Of a stretch of DNA of 64,000 nt, positions 25,855-34,055 are shown one piece after another (positions within the stretch are counted from its first letter, which is position 1; every line of letters begins with the position of its first letter). The notes beneath the pieces are model-generated. The model worked only from the letters and a program-made list of their open reading frames with translations. It ran no database searches and was not told where the DNA came from. The DNA is taken from positions 1,105,425 through 1,169,424 of the forward strand of contig NZ_FKBS01000029.1 in the NCBI RefSeq assembly GCF_900078315.1, in the 5' to 3' direction. The DNA is from Bordetella ansorpii. Its GTDB lineage: Bacteria > Pseudomonadota > Gammaproteobacteria > Burkholderiales > Burkholderiaceae_B. Position numbers and translations under genes: made by a program.

Positions 25855-26817
25855 ATGAAGGCAGGCAGTGCGTTGAAAGTGCGGGTACTCAGGCAGCATC
25901 GCCCCCATGCCGCCAGATTGGCGTCGCTACTGGGCGAAGCGTTCGACGTGCAGGGCGCGGCCGCGCCAACGGCCGACGCCGACGTGCTAGTCACCACGCA
26001 TCTGTCGCCGGACGAAGCCGCCACGACTCAGGCGCGCCTGATCCAGGTGCCGGGCGCGGGCACCGAAGGCATCGCCTGGCAGCGCCTGCCCGCCGGGTGC
26101 CTGGGTGCGAACGTGTATTGCCACGAAATCCCGATCGCGGAATACGTGCTGCACGCCGCGCTCAGCCATGTGTTGCGTGCGCATGCGCCGCTAGCGCTGA
26201 CGGCATGGTCCTGGCCGTCCGCCTACCTGCATCGTCCATTGCGCGGCGAAATCCACGGGCAGCGTATGACGGTGGTCGGCACGGGTCACATCGGCCAGGA
26301 AATCGCGCACCGTGCCCGCGCATTTGGCATGACGCTGGTGGGCGTCAACCGCAGCGGTCGTGCGGCCGCCGGCTTCGACAGGACGCTGCCGGTGACCCGG
26401 CTGGACGAGGCCCTGCCAAACACGGACGTGCTGGTGCTGTGCTGCCCGTTGGATGACTCCACGCGACAGTTAATCGACGGCCGCCGGCTGGGCCTGCTGC
26501 CCCACACCAGCCTGCTAGTCAACGTGGCGCGCGGCGAGGTCGTGCACGAGCAAGCGCTGTATCTCGCCTTGCGGGACCGGACGATCGCCGCGGCCGCGCT
26601 GGACGTCTGGTATCGCTATCCGGCGGCGGACGATCAAGCCCTGGCGCCATCGGCCTATCCATTCGACGAGTTGGACAACGCGTCCATGACCGCGCACATC
26701 TCTGGCTGGAGCCGCGGCCTGATCGAACGGCGCTATCAGGCCATTGCCCGGAACATCCTGCGGCTGGCGGCCGGAGAACGTCCGGCCAATCAGATGTGGC
26801 CGCCATCACCGGCCTGA
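25855..26817 (+). CDS. D-isomer-specific 2-hydroxyacid dehydrogenase family protein
   Basis: A 320-residue NAD(P)-dependent reductase. Rossmann motif GTGHIGQEIAHRA, catalytic Arg in VNVARGEVV, and catalytic His in MTAHISGWSRG. The usual Glu region reads AAALDVWYRYP. The N-terminal substrate domain (VLVTTHLSPDEA, LIQVPGAGTEGI) matches glyoxylate/hydroxypyruvate reductase relatives. An AGGAGA-like ribosome site precedes ATG at 25855. It probably reduces or oxidises a 2-oxo/2-hydroxy acid intermediate of the operon. Confidence 0.88.
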   Translation: MKAGSALKVRVLRQHRPHAARLASLLGEAFDVQGAAAPTADADVLVTTHLSPDEAATTQARLIQVPGAGTEGIAWQRLPAGCLGANVYCHEIPIAEYVLHAALSHVLRAHAPLALTAWSWPSAYLHRPLRGEIHGQRMTVVGTGHIGQEIAHRARAFGMTLVGVNRSGRAAAGFDRTLPVTRLDEALPNTDVLVLCCPLDDSTRQLIDGRRLGLLPHTSLLVNVARGEVVHEQALYLALRDRTIAAAALDVWYRYPAADDQALAPSAYPFDELDNASMTAHISGWSRGLIERRYQAIARNILRLAAGERPANQMWPPSPA

Positions 26818-26898
26818 TCGCCAGCCGCGCAAGACCATAACGATTCCATAAACGGCCCGGCGCGGCTGCGCCAGGGCTGCCCCTTACGAGGAGACATC

Positions 26899-27915
26899 AT
26901 GAAGAACACCCGCTTTGAATGGCATGCGCCGCGCCTGGCTGCGCGGCTGGCGCTATCCGCCGCAACAATGCTGGGCCTGGCAAGCGCGGCACAGATGGCG
27001 CATGCGCAAAGTACCTACCCGGACCGGGCCGTCACTTTCGTCGTGCCGTTCTCGGCGGGCGGCGGCACCGACGTCACCGCGCGGCTGATCGCCACCAAGC
27101 TCAGCCAGAAGTGGAAGAAGGCCGTGGTGGTGGAGAACCGCGCGGGCGCGGGAGGCCTGATCGGCGCGGATTGGGCGTCCAAGGCCAAGCCCGATGGCTA
27201 CACCTTGCTGATCGGCAACGTCGGCACGCAGTCGATCAACCCGGCGCTCTATACGCATCTGCCCTACAACGCCAAGACCGCCTTCACACCAATCTCGCTG
27301 ATCGCGGAACTGCCCATCGTCATGCTGGCCTCGCCGTCCTTGCCCGTGAAATCGGTGCAGGACTTCGTCACGCTGGCGCGCGCCAATCCCGAGAAATACA
27401 CCTTCGCCAGTTCGGGATCCGGCAATTCCACGCATCTGGCCGGCGAGATCTTCCAGGATGCCGCCAAGCTGAAGATGCTGCATGTGCCGTACAAGGGCGG
27501 CGGACCGGCGACGGCGGATCTGATCGCCGGACATGTCGATATCCAGTTCACGTCGGTGCTGGAATCCACGGGGCATATCAAGGGCGGACTGGTGCGTGCC
27601 TTGGCGGTGACCAGCGCACAACGCACGCCAGCCTTGCCCCACGTTCCGACGCTGGCCGAGGCCGGGGTGTCCCATGCCGAGGCCGGTTCATGGATCGCGC
27701 TGCTGGGCCCCGCGAACCTGCCCGCCCACATGGCGCAACAGATCTCAAGGGACATTCACGAGATCATCACAACGCCCGAGATCAAACGCACCCTGCTCGA
27801 ACAGGGTGCCACCGCGGTCGGCAGCACGCCGGAGGAACTGGCGAAAGTGATCGCGGCGGACAGCGAGCGGTATGCGCAGGTAGTGCGGAAGCTGGGGTTG
27901 AAGGCCAGCAATTGA
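26899..27915 (+). CDS. Bug family solute receptor (3 of 5), dehydratase operon
   Basis: A 338-residue periplasmic receptor with a long signal region (cleavage near AQMAHA). Family blocks: YPDRAVTFVVPFSAGGGTDVTAR, VVENRAGAGGLIG, NSTHLAGEIF, HVPYKGGGPATADLIAGH and LPHVPTLAEAGVSHAEAGSW. It follows the dehydrogenase by 81 bp on the same strand, so it is likely the uptake receptor for the operon's substrate, with the second GntR-linked receptor (21890-22864) serving a related ligand. GAGGAG lies ahead of ATG. Confidence 0.92.
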   Translation: MKNTRFEWHAPRLAARLALSAATMLGLASAAQMAHAQSTYPDRAVTFVVPFSAGGGTDVTARLIATKLSQKWKKAVVVENRAGAGGLIGADWASKAKPDGYTLLIGNVGTQSINPALYTHLPYNAKTAFTPISLIAELPIVMLASPSLPVKSVQDFVTLARANPEKYTFASSGSGNSTHLAGEIFQDAAKLKMLHVPYKGGGPATADLIAGHVDIQFTSVLESTGHIKGGLVRALAVTSAQRTPALPHVPTLAEAGVSHAEAGSWIALLGPANLPAHMAQQISRDIHEIITTPEIKRTLLEQGATAVGSTPEELAKVIAADSERYAQVVRKLGLKASN

Positions 27916-27954
27916 TGAGCATGGCCGGCGAACGTGGCGCCCCCCGCCCGCCAC

Positions 27955-27985
27955 GACGCCGGCACTCCCTGTGCCGGCCTGGCGT
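27955..27985 (+). terminator. hairpin after the dehydratase operon
   Basis: ACGCCGGCAC-TCCCT-GTGCCGGC-CTGGCGT forms a strong stem (8 perfect pairs plus outer pairs) 40 bp past the receptor stop. It lacks a clear T-run. Confidence 0.45.
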
Positions 27986-28059
27986 CCCTGTAGACTGAGG
28001 CATCCGGACGCGCGCCCGCCCATGGCAACCGCCGCGCCCTCTCCACACAAGGAACCGCC

Positions 28060-28668
28060 TTGGCGCATGACCTTCCCGCCGACACGCTGGCCGCACAGCT
28101 CGAATTCCTGATCGAGCTGGACAAGCTCAAGTCCGTCCTGCGGCAATCGCCCCTGATCGACCGCAGCCGCAAGGAGAACTCGGCCGAACACTCCTGGCAT
28201 CTGGCCATGTTCGCGCTGGTGCTGTCCGAACACGCCAAAGACGTCGACGCGCTGCACGTGGTCAAGCTGCTGCTGGTCCACGACATCGTGGAGATCGACG
28301 CTGGCGACCATCCTTTCCATGCGCCGGGCGCCCAGGCCGACGCCATCGCTCAAACGGAGCAGGACGCCGCCCGGCGCATCTTCGGCATGCTGCCTGCCCG
28401 GCAGGCCGATGAACTGATCGCGCTCTGGCAGGAATTCGAGGCCGCCGAGACACCGGAGGCCATCTTCGCCAAATCGCTGGACCGGCTGCAACCCCTGCTG
28501 GTCAACACACAGGCCGATGGTGGCACCTGGACCGAGAACGGCGTCACGGAACAGCAGGTCGTCGACCGCTACGGCCCCGTCATCGCGCGCGGCTCATCCT
28601 CCCTCTGGGATGCCGCGCACGAATTGGTGCGCAAGCATTTTTCCGGCGATGGCCAGGCGCTGAAGTAG
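28060..28668 (+). CDS. HD-domain hydrolase (YfbR/HDDC2-like, possible 5'-deoxynucleotidase)
   Basis: A 202-residue metal phosphohydrolase. Metal ligands: ENSAEHSWHLAMFAL (first His), LLLVHDIVEIDAGD (the HD pair), and a late Asp in FAKSLDRLQPLL. This set is that of the HDDC2/YfbR family, which removes phosphate from deoxynucleoside monophosphates. Translation appears to start at a TTG (28060) placed 7 nt after AAGGA; no ATG upstream fits. Single gene between a catabolic operon and a convergent NIPSNAP gene. Confidence 0.85.
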   Translation: MAHDLPADTLAAQLEFLIELDKLKSVLRQSPLIDRSRKENSAEHSWHLAMFALVLSEHAKDVDALHVVKLLLVHDIVEIDAGDHPFHAPGAQADAIAQTEQDAARRIFGMLPARQADELIALWQEFEAAETPEAIFAKSLDRLQPLLVNTQADGGTWTENGVTEQQVVDRYGPVIARGSSSLWDAAHELVRKHFSGDGQALK

Positions 28669-28718
28669 CGTTCCCGCCGCTCCCTGCGCGCGTTTCACCC
28701 GGAACGATGCCGCACGCG

Positions 28719-29036
28719 TCAGGGCTTGAAGAAGGACGTGGGGGTCATCAGGCGGTTCTCCTGGCTGACCAGCCATCCCGCCTCAGCGCTCCTGGCCAGG
28801 TAGGAAGCCCATTCCGGATCTTTCTGCAAGGCCTCGCGGCGCGACTGGCGGTCGGCAGCGTCGCGGTAGACCCAGATGTGCATGTAGCTGTTGACGTTGC
28901 CAGTCTCGGTCTGCAGGTAAGCCAATGGCTGGCCGAGATGGCGCGACTGCACCGCGTAGCCATGCTCCGCATACAGTGCCAGGTGCTTCCTGATGGTGCC
29001 CGCGCGGCAGGTGTAGGTACGAACGTCGTAAAGCAT
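28719..29036 (-). CDS. NIPSNAP family protein
   Basis: A 105-residue single-domain protein of the dimeric alpha/beta-barrel (ferredoxin-like) type: MLYDVRTYTCRAGTIRKHL, then YAVQSRHLGQPLAYLQTETG, NSYMHIWVYRDAADRQSRR and DPEWASYL are the family blocks. Bacterial members are often next to carboxylate catabolism genes, and a Bug receptor gene lies 107 bp upstream on the same strand. Precise role unknown. ATG at 29036 gives the canonical length. Confidence 0.85.
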   Translation of the reverse strand: MLYDVRTYTCRAGTIRKHLALYAEHGYAVQSRHLGQPLAYLQTETGNVNSYMHIWVYRDAADRQSRREALQKDPEWASYLARSAEAGWLVSQENRLMTPTSFFKP

Positions 29037-29143
29037 GGAAATGTCCTCGTGTCGAAGAAGGGGGAAACACGCGCGGCAAAGCCGCCCCTCGCGCCTCGCT
29101 GGCCACGTGCGATGGGCCTTGCCGGGAAACCGGATGAAGGCGC

Positions 29144-30118
29144 TCAGTCCGCCGTGGCGCCTGACTGCTTGACCAATGCGCTCCAGCGCGACACGTCCTG
29201 GTTCACGTACTGCTGGAACGCAGCATGGCCATCGCCGATGGGATCCGCGCCCAGGCCGACCAGTTTGTCGCGCACCGCCGCATCGGCCACACTCTGCGTG
29301 ATGGCCGTGGACAGTTTCTCGATCACCGGCGCGGGCGTCGCCGCGGGCGCGAACAGCCCGAACCACGACCGCGCGCTCATCTGCTTGAAATCCGTCTCGG
29401 AGAACGCCGGCACCTCGGGCAGCGCGGGATGGCGCTTGTCTCCGGTCACGGCCAGCGGTTTCAGGCGGCCGGCCTGCGCCTGGGACAGCACTTCGGGCAG
29501 GTTGGCGAACATGATCTGCACCTGGCCGCCCAGCAGGTCGTTCAGGGCCTGTGCGCCCCCTTTGTACGGGACATGGGTCATCTTCGTGCCGGCCAGCTGA
29601 TTGAACTGCGCGCCCGCCAGATGAGCGGCCGTGCCCGTGCCGCCCGACGCATAATTGACCCGGGTGCCGTTGCCGCGCGCATAGTCGGCCAGCCCGGCCA
29701 CCGACGTGACGGGCACTTGCGGATTGACCACCAGCAGCAGCGGCACGGAAGCCAGGTTGGACAGTGCCTTGAAATCACCCGTGAGGCTGTAGTCCAGCTT
29801 GGGATACAACGTGGCGTTGATGGCGTGCGCCGACGTCGCCATCAGCAGCGTATAGCCATCCGGCTCGGCGCGCGCCGCGGTCACCGCGCCGATGTTGCCG
29901 TTTGCCCCCGCCTTGTTCTCCACCACCACGGGCTGTCCCAACCGGACCGACATCGCCTGCGCCACCGTGCGCGCGATCACATCGGTGGCCCCGCCCGGCG
30001 CGAAGGGAACGACGATGCGCAGCGGGCGCTCTGGATAATCGGCGTGCGCGCCGGATGCGGCGCCTGCGAACATCAGGCCGGCGCACAGGCGCAGGCACAT
30101 GAAGCGGAACGAGTTCAT
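29144..30118 (-). CDS. Bug family solute receptor (4 of 5)
   Basis: A 324-residue periplasmic receptor. Signal peptide ends near ASGAHA; YPERPLRIVVPFAPGGATDVIAR, VVENKAGANGNIG, HVPYKGGAQALNDLLGG and LPEVPAFSETDFKQMSARSW are diagnostic. It is preceded on the same strand by an AraC-type regulator and followed by a NIPSNAP gene, which may form one small uptake/metabolism unit. Ligand unknown. Confidence 0.92.
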   Translation of the reverse strand: MNSFRFMCLRLCAGLMFAGAASGAHADYPERPLRIVVPFAPGGATDVIARTVAQAMSVRLGQPVVVENKAGANGNIGAVTAARAEPDGYTLLMATSAHAINATLYPKLDYSLTGDFKALSNLASVPLLLVVNPQVPVTSVAGLADYARGNGTRVNYASGGTGTAAHLAGAQFNQLAGTKMTHVPYKGGAQALNDLLGGQVQIMFANLPEVLSQAQAGRLKPLAVTGDKRHPALPEVPAFSETDFKQMSARSWFGLFAPAATPAPVIEKLSTAITQSVADAAVRDKLVGLGADPIGDGHAAFQQYVNQDVSRWSALVKQSGATAD

Positions 30119-30253
30119 GGTTGTCTCCTTTTCTGGATTTGTCTTTTTCGTGGTGGCGGCGCTGGAACCCGATGAACTGTACGCATCCTCGCCGCCGCAG
30201 CGTTAGGACAGATCGGAGCTTGTCTTGGACTTTTCCGCGCGGGAGCCGCGCAT

Positions 30254-31204
30254 TCAGTCGATGAGATGCTGGTAACGGCGGCGGAATTCGCCCGGTGCGC
30301 AGCCGCTATGCTTCCTGAAGAAACGCGCGAAGTAGGCGGGATCCTCGAAATTGAGCTGGTAGGCGATCTCCGACACGCCCTTGCCCGTGTTGGTCAGCAG
30401 GCGCTTGGCCTCCAGCGCGATACGCTCCTGCACCAGCCGGCTGGCGGTACGGCCCACAGTGCGCTTGACCGCTTCGTTCAACTGCCGCTCGCTGACACAC
30501 AGCGCCTCGGCGTATTGCCGGATGGCGCCATACTGAAGGTAATGCGCTTCGATCAACAACCCCAGCCTGCGCGTCAGGGCGTGGCTGTCTCCCGCGCCTG
30601 CGGAAATCTCTTCCACTGGACACAGCCGCCGCAATTGCGTCAGCAGGATGAGCAGGTAGGACCGGACCACGTCGAAGCGGCCGGTGTTGCGCGCCTGCAT
30701 CTCGTGTTCGATTTCCTTCAGCAGGGACAGCATGCCGTCGTGTTGCGGCGCCGTCAGATACAGCGCCTGCGCGCCCCGCGTCAGGTGGAAGAAGGGAAAC
30801 TTGGCGATGTCGTCCTCGCGGGGAAACATCCTGGCGAAGAATTCGGTGCTGATGTTCAACACATAGCCTTGCGGCGGCACCGATGATGTCCAGGTGTGGA
30901 TCTGCCCCGGCGACAGGAAGAACACCGAATGGTCACGCACGTCGAACTGTTCGAAATCCAGCATGTGCGTGCCATCGGCGCGCGTCATCCACAACAGATG
31001 ATAGTAGTTGTGCCGATGCAGGAAACCGCGCGGAATGTCCGTGCAATTCTCCAGGCGGGCCAGATCGAAATAGAACGTCCCTGCGCCGGAGAAGTCCGTG
31101 GTCTCGATGGTGGGGATGGGTTGCGCAACGGAACCGCTGGCGGAAGCCGGCAAGGCCTGTGTCTCCATGATGTGCGCCCATGAGGGCTTGTTTTGCGCAA
31201 TCAT
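30254..31204 (-). CDS. AraC family transcriptional regulator
   Basis: An approximately 316-residue regulator: N-terminal cupin sensor (GFLHRHNYYHLLWMTRADG and HSVFFLSPGQIHTW, with His residues of the AraC arm) and a C-terminal double HTH (YAEALCVSERQLNEAVKRTVG, then VSEIAYQLNFEDPAYFARFFRKHSGCAPGEFRRR). The second HTH is the strongest evidence. The start is uncertain: ATG at 31204 or at 31168; neither has a good ribosome site, and the frame is open to 31297. It is 135 bp upstream of the Bug receptor and probably controls it. Confidence 0.87.
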   Translation of the reverse strand: MIAQNKPSWAHIMETQALPASASGSVAQPIPTIETTDFSGAGTFYFDLARLENCTDIPRGFLHRHNYYHLLWMTRADGTHMLDFEQFDVRDHSVFFLSPGQIHTWTSSVPPQGYVLNISTEFFARMFPREDDIAKFPFFHLTRGAQALYLTAPQHDGMLSLLKEIEHEMQARNTGRFDVVRSYLLILLTQLRRLCPVEEISAGAGDSHALTRRLGLLIEAHYLQYGAIRQYAEALCVSERQLNEAVKRTVGRTASRLVQERIALEAKRLLTNTGKGVSEIAYQLNFEDPAYFARFFRKHSGCAPGEFRRRYQHLID

Positions 31205-31263
31205 AGGACACGGATCACGATGGGGATACGTCGCGTTTCCCCTGCATGACCAAGAGTGCGGAG

Positions 31264-32103
31264 TCAGACCGTACTGGGCGTCCGGGCACCGCCGCACGCC
31301 CCGGCGTCCAGTACCAGGGTGGCTTCGAACCTATCCTGCTCGCCTTTGCGGGCGTACCCCAGCGGATTGGCCACCACGCGGCAGCCTTGTTGCACATAGT
31401 CGAAGGCGCAGTGCAGGTGGCCGTGCAACCAGAGATCGGCCTTGGGCATCAAGCCGTCCAGGCTGTTGCAGAAACCCGCCGTGCCGGGTGTCAGTCCATA
31501 GCGCGGATCCGCGCTGGACAACGTCGGCGCAAAATGCGTCACCGCCACGGTCGGGCCGTCGAAAGGCGTATCCAGTGCCGCCGTCAGCCATTGCTGGCAA
31601 ACCAGCGCCTGCTCTCTGACCGCATCGGCCATGAAGGGCTGCCCGCCGCGCGTGGTGCCGGCCTTCTCCAGATAGAAATTGGCGGCACGAAAGGCCTTCT
31701 CGCGCTTGACCCGGGCCTGCTCCGGCGAGTCGCGCGCCTGCACCAGCGCGTCGAAGTCGGCCCATAGCGTGGTGCCCAGCAGGCGCACGCCATCGATGAC
31801 CAGGGTTTCGCGCTCCAGCCACTGTATGCCCAGCGACGCGCACAGATTTCGCAGTCGGTCGTGGGCCGCGTCAAAGTCCTGATGGTCATACTCGTGATTG
31901 CCCGGCAGATAGACCACGGGCACCGGCCAGCGGTCCTTGGGCGAGAACTGGCGCAAGCCGAATCCCTCGGGAAACGGCTTGCCATCCGGGCGACAGGCGC
32001 CGATGTCTCCCGCCAGGATCAGCAGGTCGGCGTCGGCCGCGGCCATCGGCATGAAATCGGTGTTGGTCTCTAGGTGCAGGTCGGACAGTAGCTGGATTTT
32101 CAT
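31264..32103 (-). CDS. metallophosphoesterase (calcineurin-like)
   Basis: A 279-residue phosphoesterase with all metal-binding blocks: LLSDLHLE, LILAGDIGA, YLPGNHEYD, VTHFAPT and LWLHGHLH. These coordinate two metal ions in cytoplasmic phosphodiesterases or Ser/Thr phosphatases. No signal peptide. Substrate unknown; genes around it are unrelated. It starts at ATG 32103 directly before MKIQLLSDLH. Confidence 0.9.
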   Translation of the reverse strand: MKIQLLSDLHLETNTDFMPMAAADADLLILAGDIGACRPDGKPFPEGFGLRQFSPKDRWPVPVVYLPGNHEYDHQDFDAAHDRLRNLCASLGIQWLERETLVIDGVRLLGTTLWADFDALVQARDSPEQARVKREKAFRAANFYLEKAGTTRGGQPFMADAVREQALVCQQWLTAALDTPFDGPTVAVTHFAPTLSSADPRYGLTPGTAGFCNSLDGLMPKADLWLHGHLHCAFDYVQQGCRVVANPLGYARKGEQDRFEATLVLDAGACGGARTPSTV

Positions 32104-32204
32104 CCGGCTAGATTACCGCCGCCAGAAGACAAGCGGGTTGGCGCGGCGGCAATTCGCGGGCTGGCGTGGCCGGCGGCCCGCAGCGCCCGCGGACCGGGAA
32201 AGGG

Positions 32205-32894
32205 CTAACCGCCCTTCGCCACCCGGGCTGACACCTCGCGCCGCTGACGGATCATCGCATCCGCCTTCTGGCGCACCTGCTCGACCAGCGCGGGATCGGC
32301 CACGCGCGGATGGCCGCTCTGGAACGGCGGCGCGGGATCGTATTCCAGCATCAGCTGCAGCGCTTGCGCGGCCGGTTCGCCCCGCAGCGCCGCCAGCACG
32401 GTGAAGGCGAAATCCAGGCCCGACGTCACGCCGGCCCCGGTGATCCGGTCGCCATCCACCACCACCCGGTCCGGCACGATCTCGACGCCGAACAGCGCCA
32501 GTTGATCGATGGACAGCCAGTGGGACGTGGCCTTGCGTCCTTGCAGCAACCCCGCCGCAGCCAGCAGCAGCGAGCCGGTGCACACCGACGTGACCAGTTC
32601 CGCGCCCAGCGCCTGGCCGCGCAGGAACCGCAGTACCTCGGCGTCTTCCATCAAGGGCGTCTGCCCCGGTCCGCCCGGCACCACGATCACGTCGTATTGC
32701 GGCGCGTCGGCGAAGGTCCGGTCCGGCAGGATGCGCAATCCCGTGTCCCCCCGGACGGGATCGAGGTCTTTCCAGACCAGTTCCGCCTGACAATCCGGCG
32801 CGCGCGCCAGTACTTCGAAGGGCCCCAGGATGTCCAGCGAGGTCATCATGGGGAAGACAAGCATGCCGATGCGGGTTCTGGGTGCGGTATCCAT
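32205..32894 (-). CDS. DJ-1/PfpI family protein, isonitrile hydratase-like
   Basis: A 229-residue glutamine-amidotransferase-like protein. The nucleophile elbow is SVCTGSLLLAAAGLLQG, after DVIVVPGGPGQTPLMED; KATSHWLSIDQLALFG and ITGAGVTSGLDFAF complete the InhA/isonitrile hydratase pattern. N-terminal IGMLVFPMMTSLDILGPFEV is also typical. The start at 32894 removes a long unrelated extension. It is divergent from the fifth Bug receptor, whose operon carries a related DJ-1 domain in its regulator. Confidence 0.87.
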   Translation of the reverse strand: MDTAPRTRIGMLVFPMMTSLDILGPFEVLARAPDCQAELVWKDLDPVRGDTGLRILPDRTFADAPQYDVIVVPGGPGQTPLMEDAEVLRFLRGQALGAELVTSVCTGSLLLAAAGLLQGRKATSHWLSIDQLALFGVEIVPDRVVVDGDRITGAGVTSGLDFAFTVLAALRGEPAAQALQLMLEYDPAPPFQSGHPRVADPALVEQVRQKADAMIRQRREVSARVAKGG

Positions 32895-33080
32895 GCCTGT
32901 ACTTTGCGCCGGAAGCCCTTCCGCCGCCGGACAAAGTGCGGGTATTTCCGGACATGCCAACCGCGTGTTTTCCCTGCGATGTCCGAAAACAGGCCGCTTA
33001 CGTCCGGTGCCGCGAATGCTGCCGCGCAACACTGGGCGCCAAGGGGAACCGCATTCAGCGGTCGAAAACAAGGATCGATC

Positions 33081-34055
33081 ATGAACCACAGAAGGAAACT
33101 CCTGCAGACGCTGGCCGGCCTGGCGTTGCTGCCGCCGGGACTGACGATGGCCCAGGGCAATCAACCTGGCGTGGTGAGGCTGCTGGTAGGCTTTCCGCCC
33201 GGCGCCACCGGTGACCGCATCGCCCGCGTGGTGGCGCCCGCATTGGCCGCGAGCCTGCAATCCAACGTCGTCGTGGAGAACAAGTCCGGCGCGGGCGGAC
33301 AACTGGCGGTCAGCTACGCGCAGGCGGGGCCGGCCGACGGCAGCGTACTGCTGCAGACCATCGGATCATCCATGGTCATCTACCCGCACACCTACCGCAA
33401 CCTGCCCTACGATCCCTTCCGGGACTTCGTCCCGATCGGCACCGTCGCCACCGCGCCGATCGCCTTCGTCTGCGCGCCGACCGTGCCGGCCAAGACCCTG
33501 AAGGAAGCGGTCGAGCTGATCCGGAAGAATCCCAAGCTGGGCTTCTATGGCACCCCGGCATCGGGCAGCGCCTTCCATTTCTCGGGCGTACTGCTGCAAC
33601 GCGCGCTGGGCAGCGACTTCAGCCAGGTGGCGTATCGTGGATCGGCGCCGGCGCTGGCGGACGTGCTGTCCGGACAGGTGCCATTCGCGTTCCTGGCGCC
33701 CAGTGATATTCTGGATCACCATCGTGCGGGCAAGCTGCGCATCCTGGCAGTGACGGGCACCCGGCGCGCCTCGCAACTGCCCGACGTGCCGGTCTTTCCC
33801 GAGGAAGGATTCAAGGATCTGGTCAGCCAGGAATGGTTCTCCTATTTTCTGACGCACAACGCCAGCGCCGAGACCATCGCGCGCTACCGTGCCGCCGTGC
33901 AGCAGGCCGTGAACGACGAGCGTGTCCGGGCGCCCCTGCTGGCCGCCGGGCTGGAGATCGGCGACGGCAATCCGGACACTCTGGCCGACACCATGAAGAG
34001 GGAATATGCGCAGTGGAAGCAAGTCGTCGATGACATCGGCTTCGTCGCGAACTGA
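33081..34055 (+). CDS. Bug family solute receptor (5 of 5), possible Tat signal
   Basis: A 324-residue periplasmic receptor. The N-terminus NHRRKLLQTLAGLALLPPG has a twin Arg before the hydrophobic stretch, hinting at Tat export, unlike the other four. Family blocks: VRLLVGFPPGATGDRIAR, VVENKSGAGGQLA, SAFHFSGVLLQRAL, LPDVPVFPEEGFKDLVSQEW. AAGGATCG precedes ATG at 33081. Its 3' end overlaps the next regulator gene by about 26 bp, so the two are co-transcribed. Confidence 0.9.
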   Translation: MNHRRKLLQTLAGLALLPPGLTMAQGNQPGVVRLLVGFPPGATGDRIARVVAPALAASLQSNVVVENKSGAGGQLAVSYAQAGPADGSVLLQTIGSSMVIYPHTYRNLPYDPFRDFVPIGTVATAPIAFVCAPTVPAKTLKEAVELIRKNPKLGFYGTPASGSAFHFSGVLLQRALGSDFSQVAYRGSAPALADVLSGQVPFAFLAPSDILDHHRAGKLRILAVTGTRRASQLPDVPVFPEEGFKDLVSQEWFSYFLTHNASAETIARYRAAVQQAVNDERVRAPLLAAGLEIGDGNPDTLADTMKREYAQWKQVVDDIGFVAN

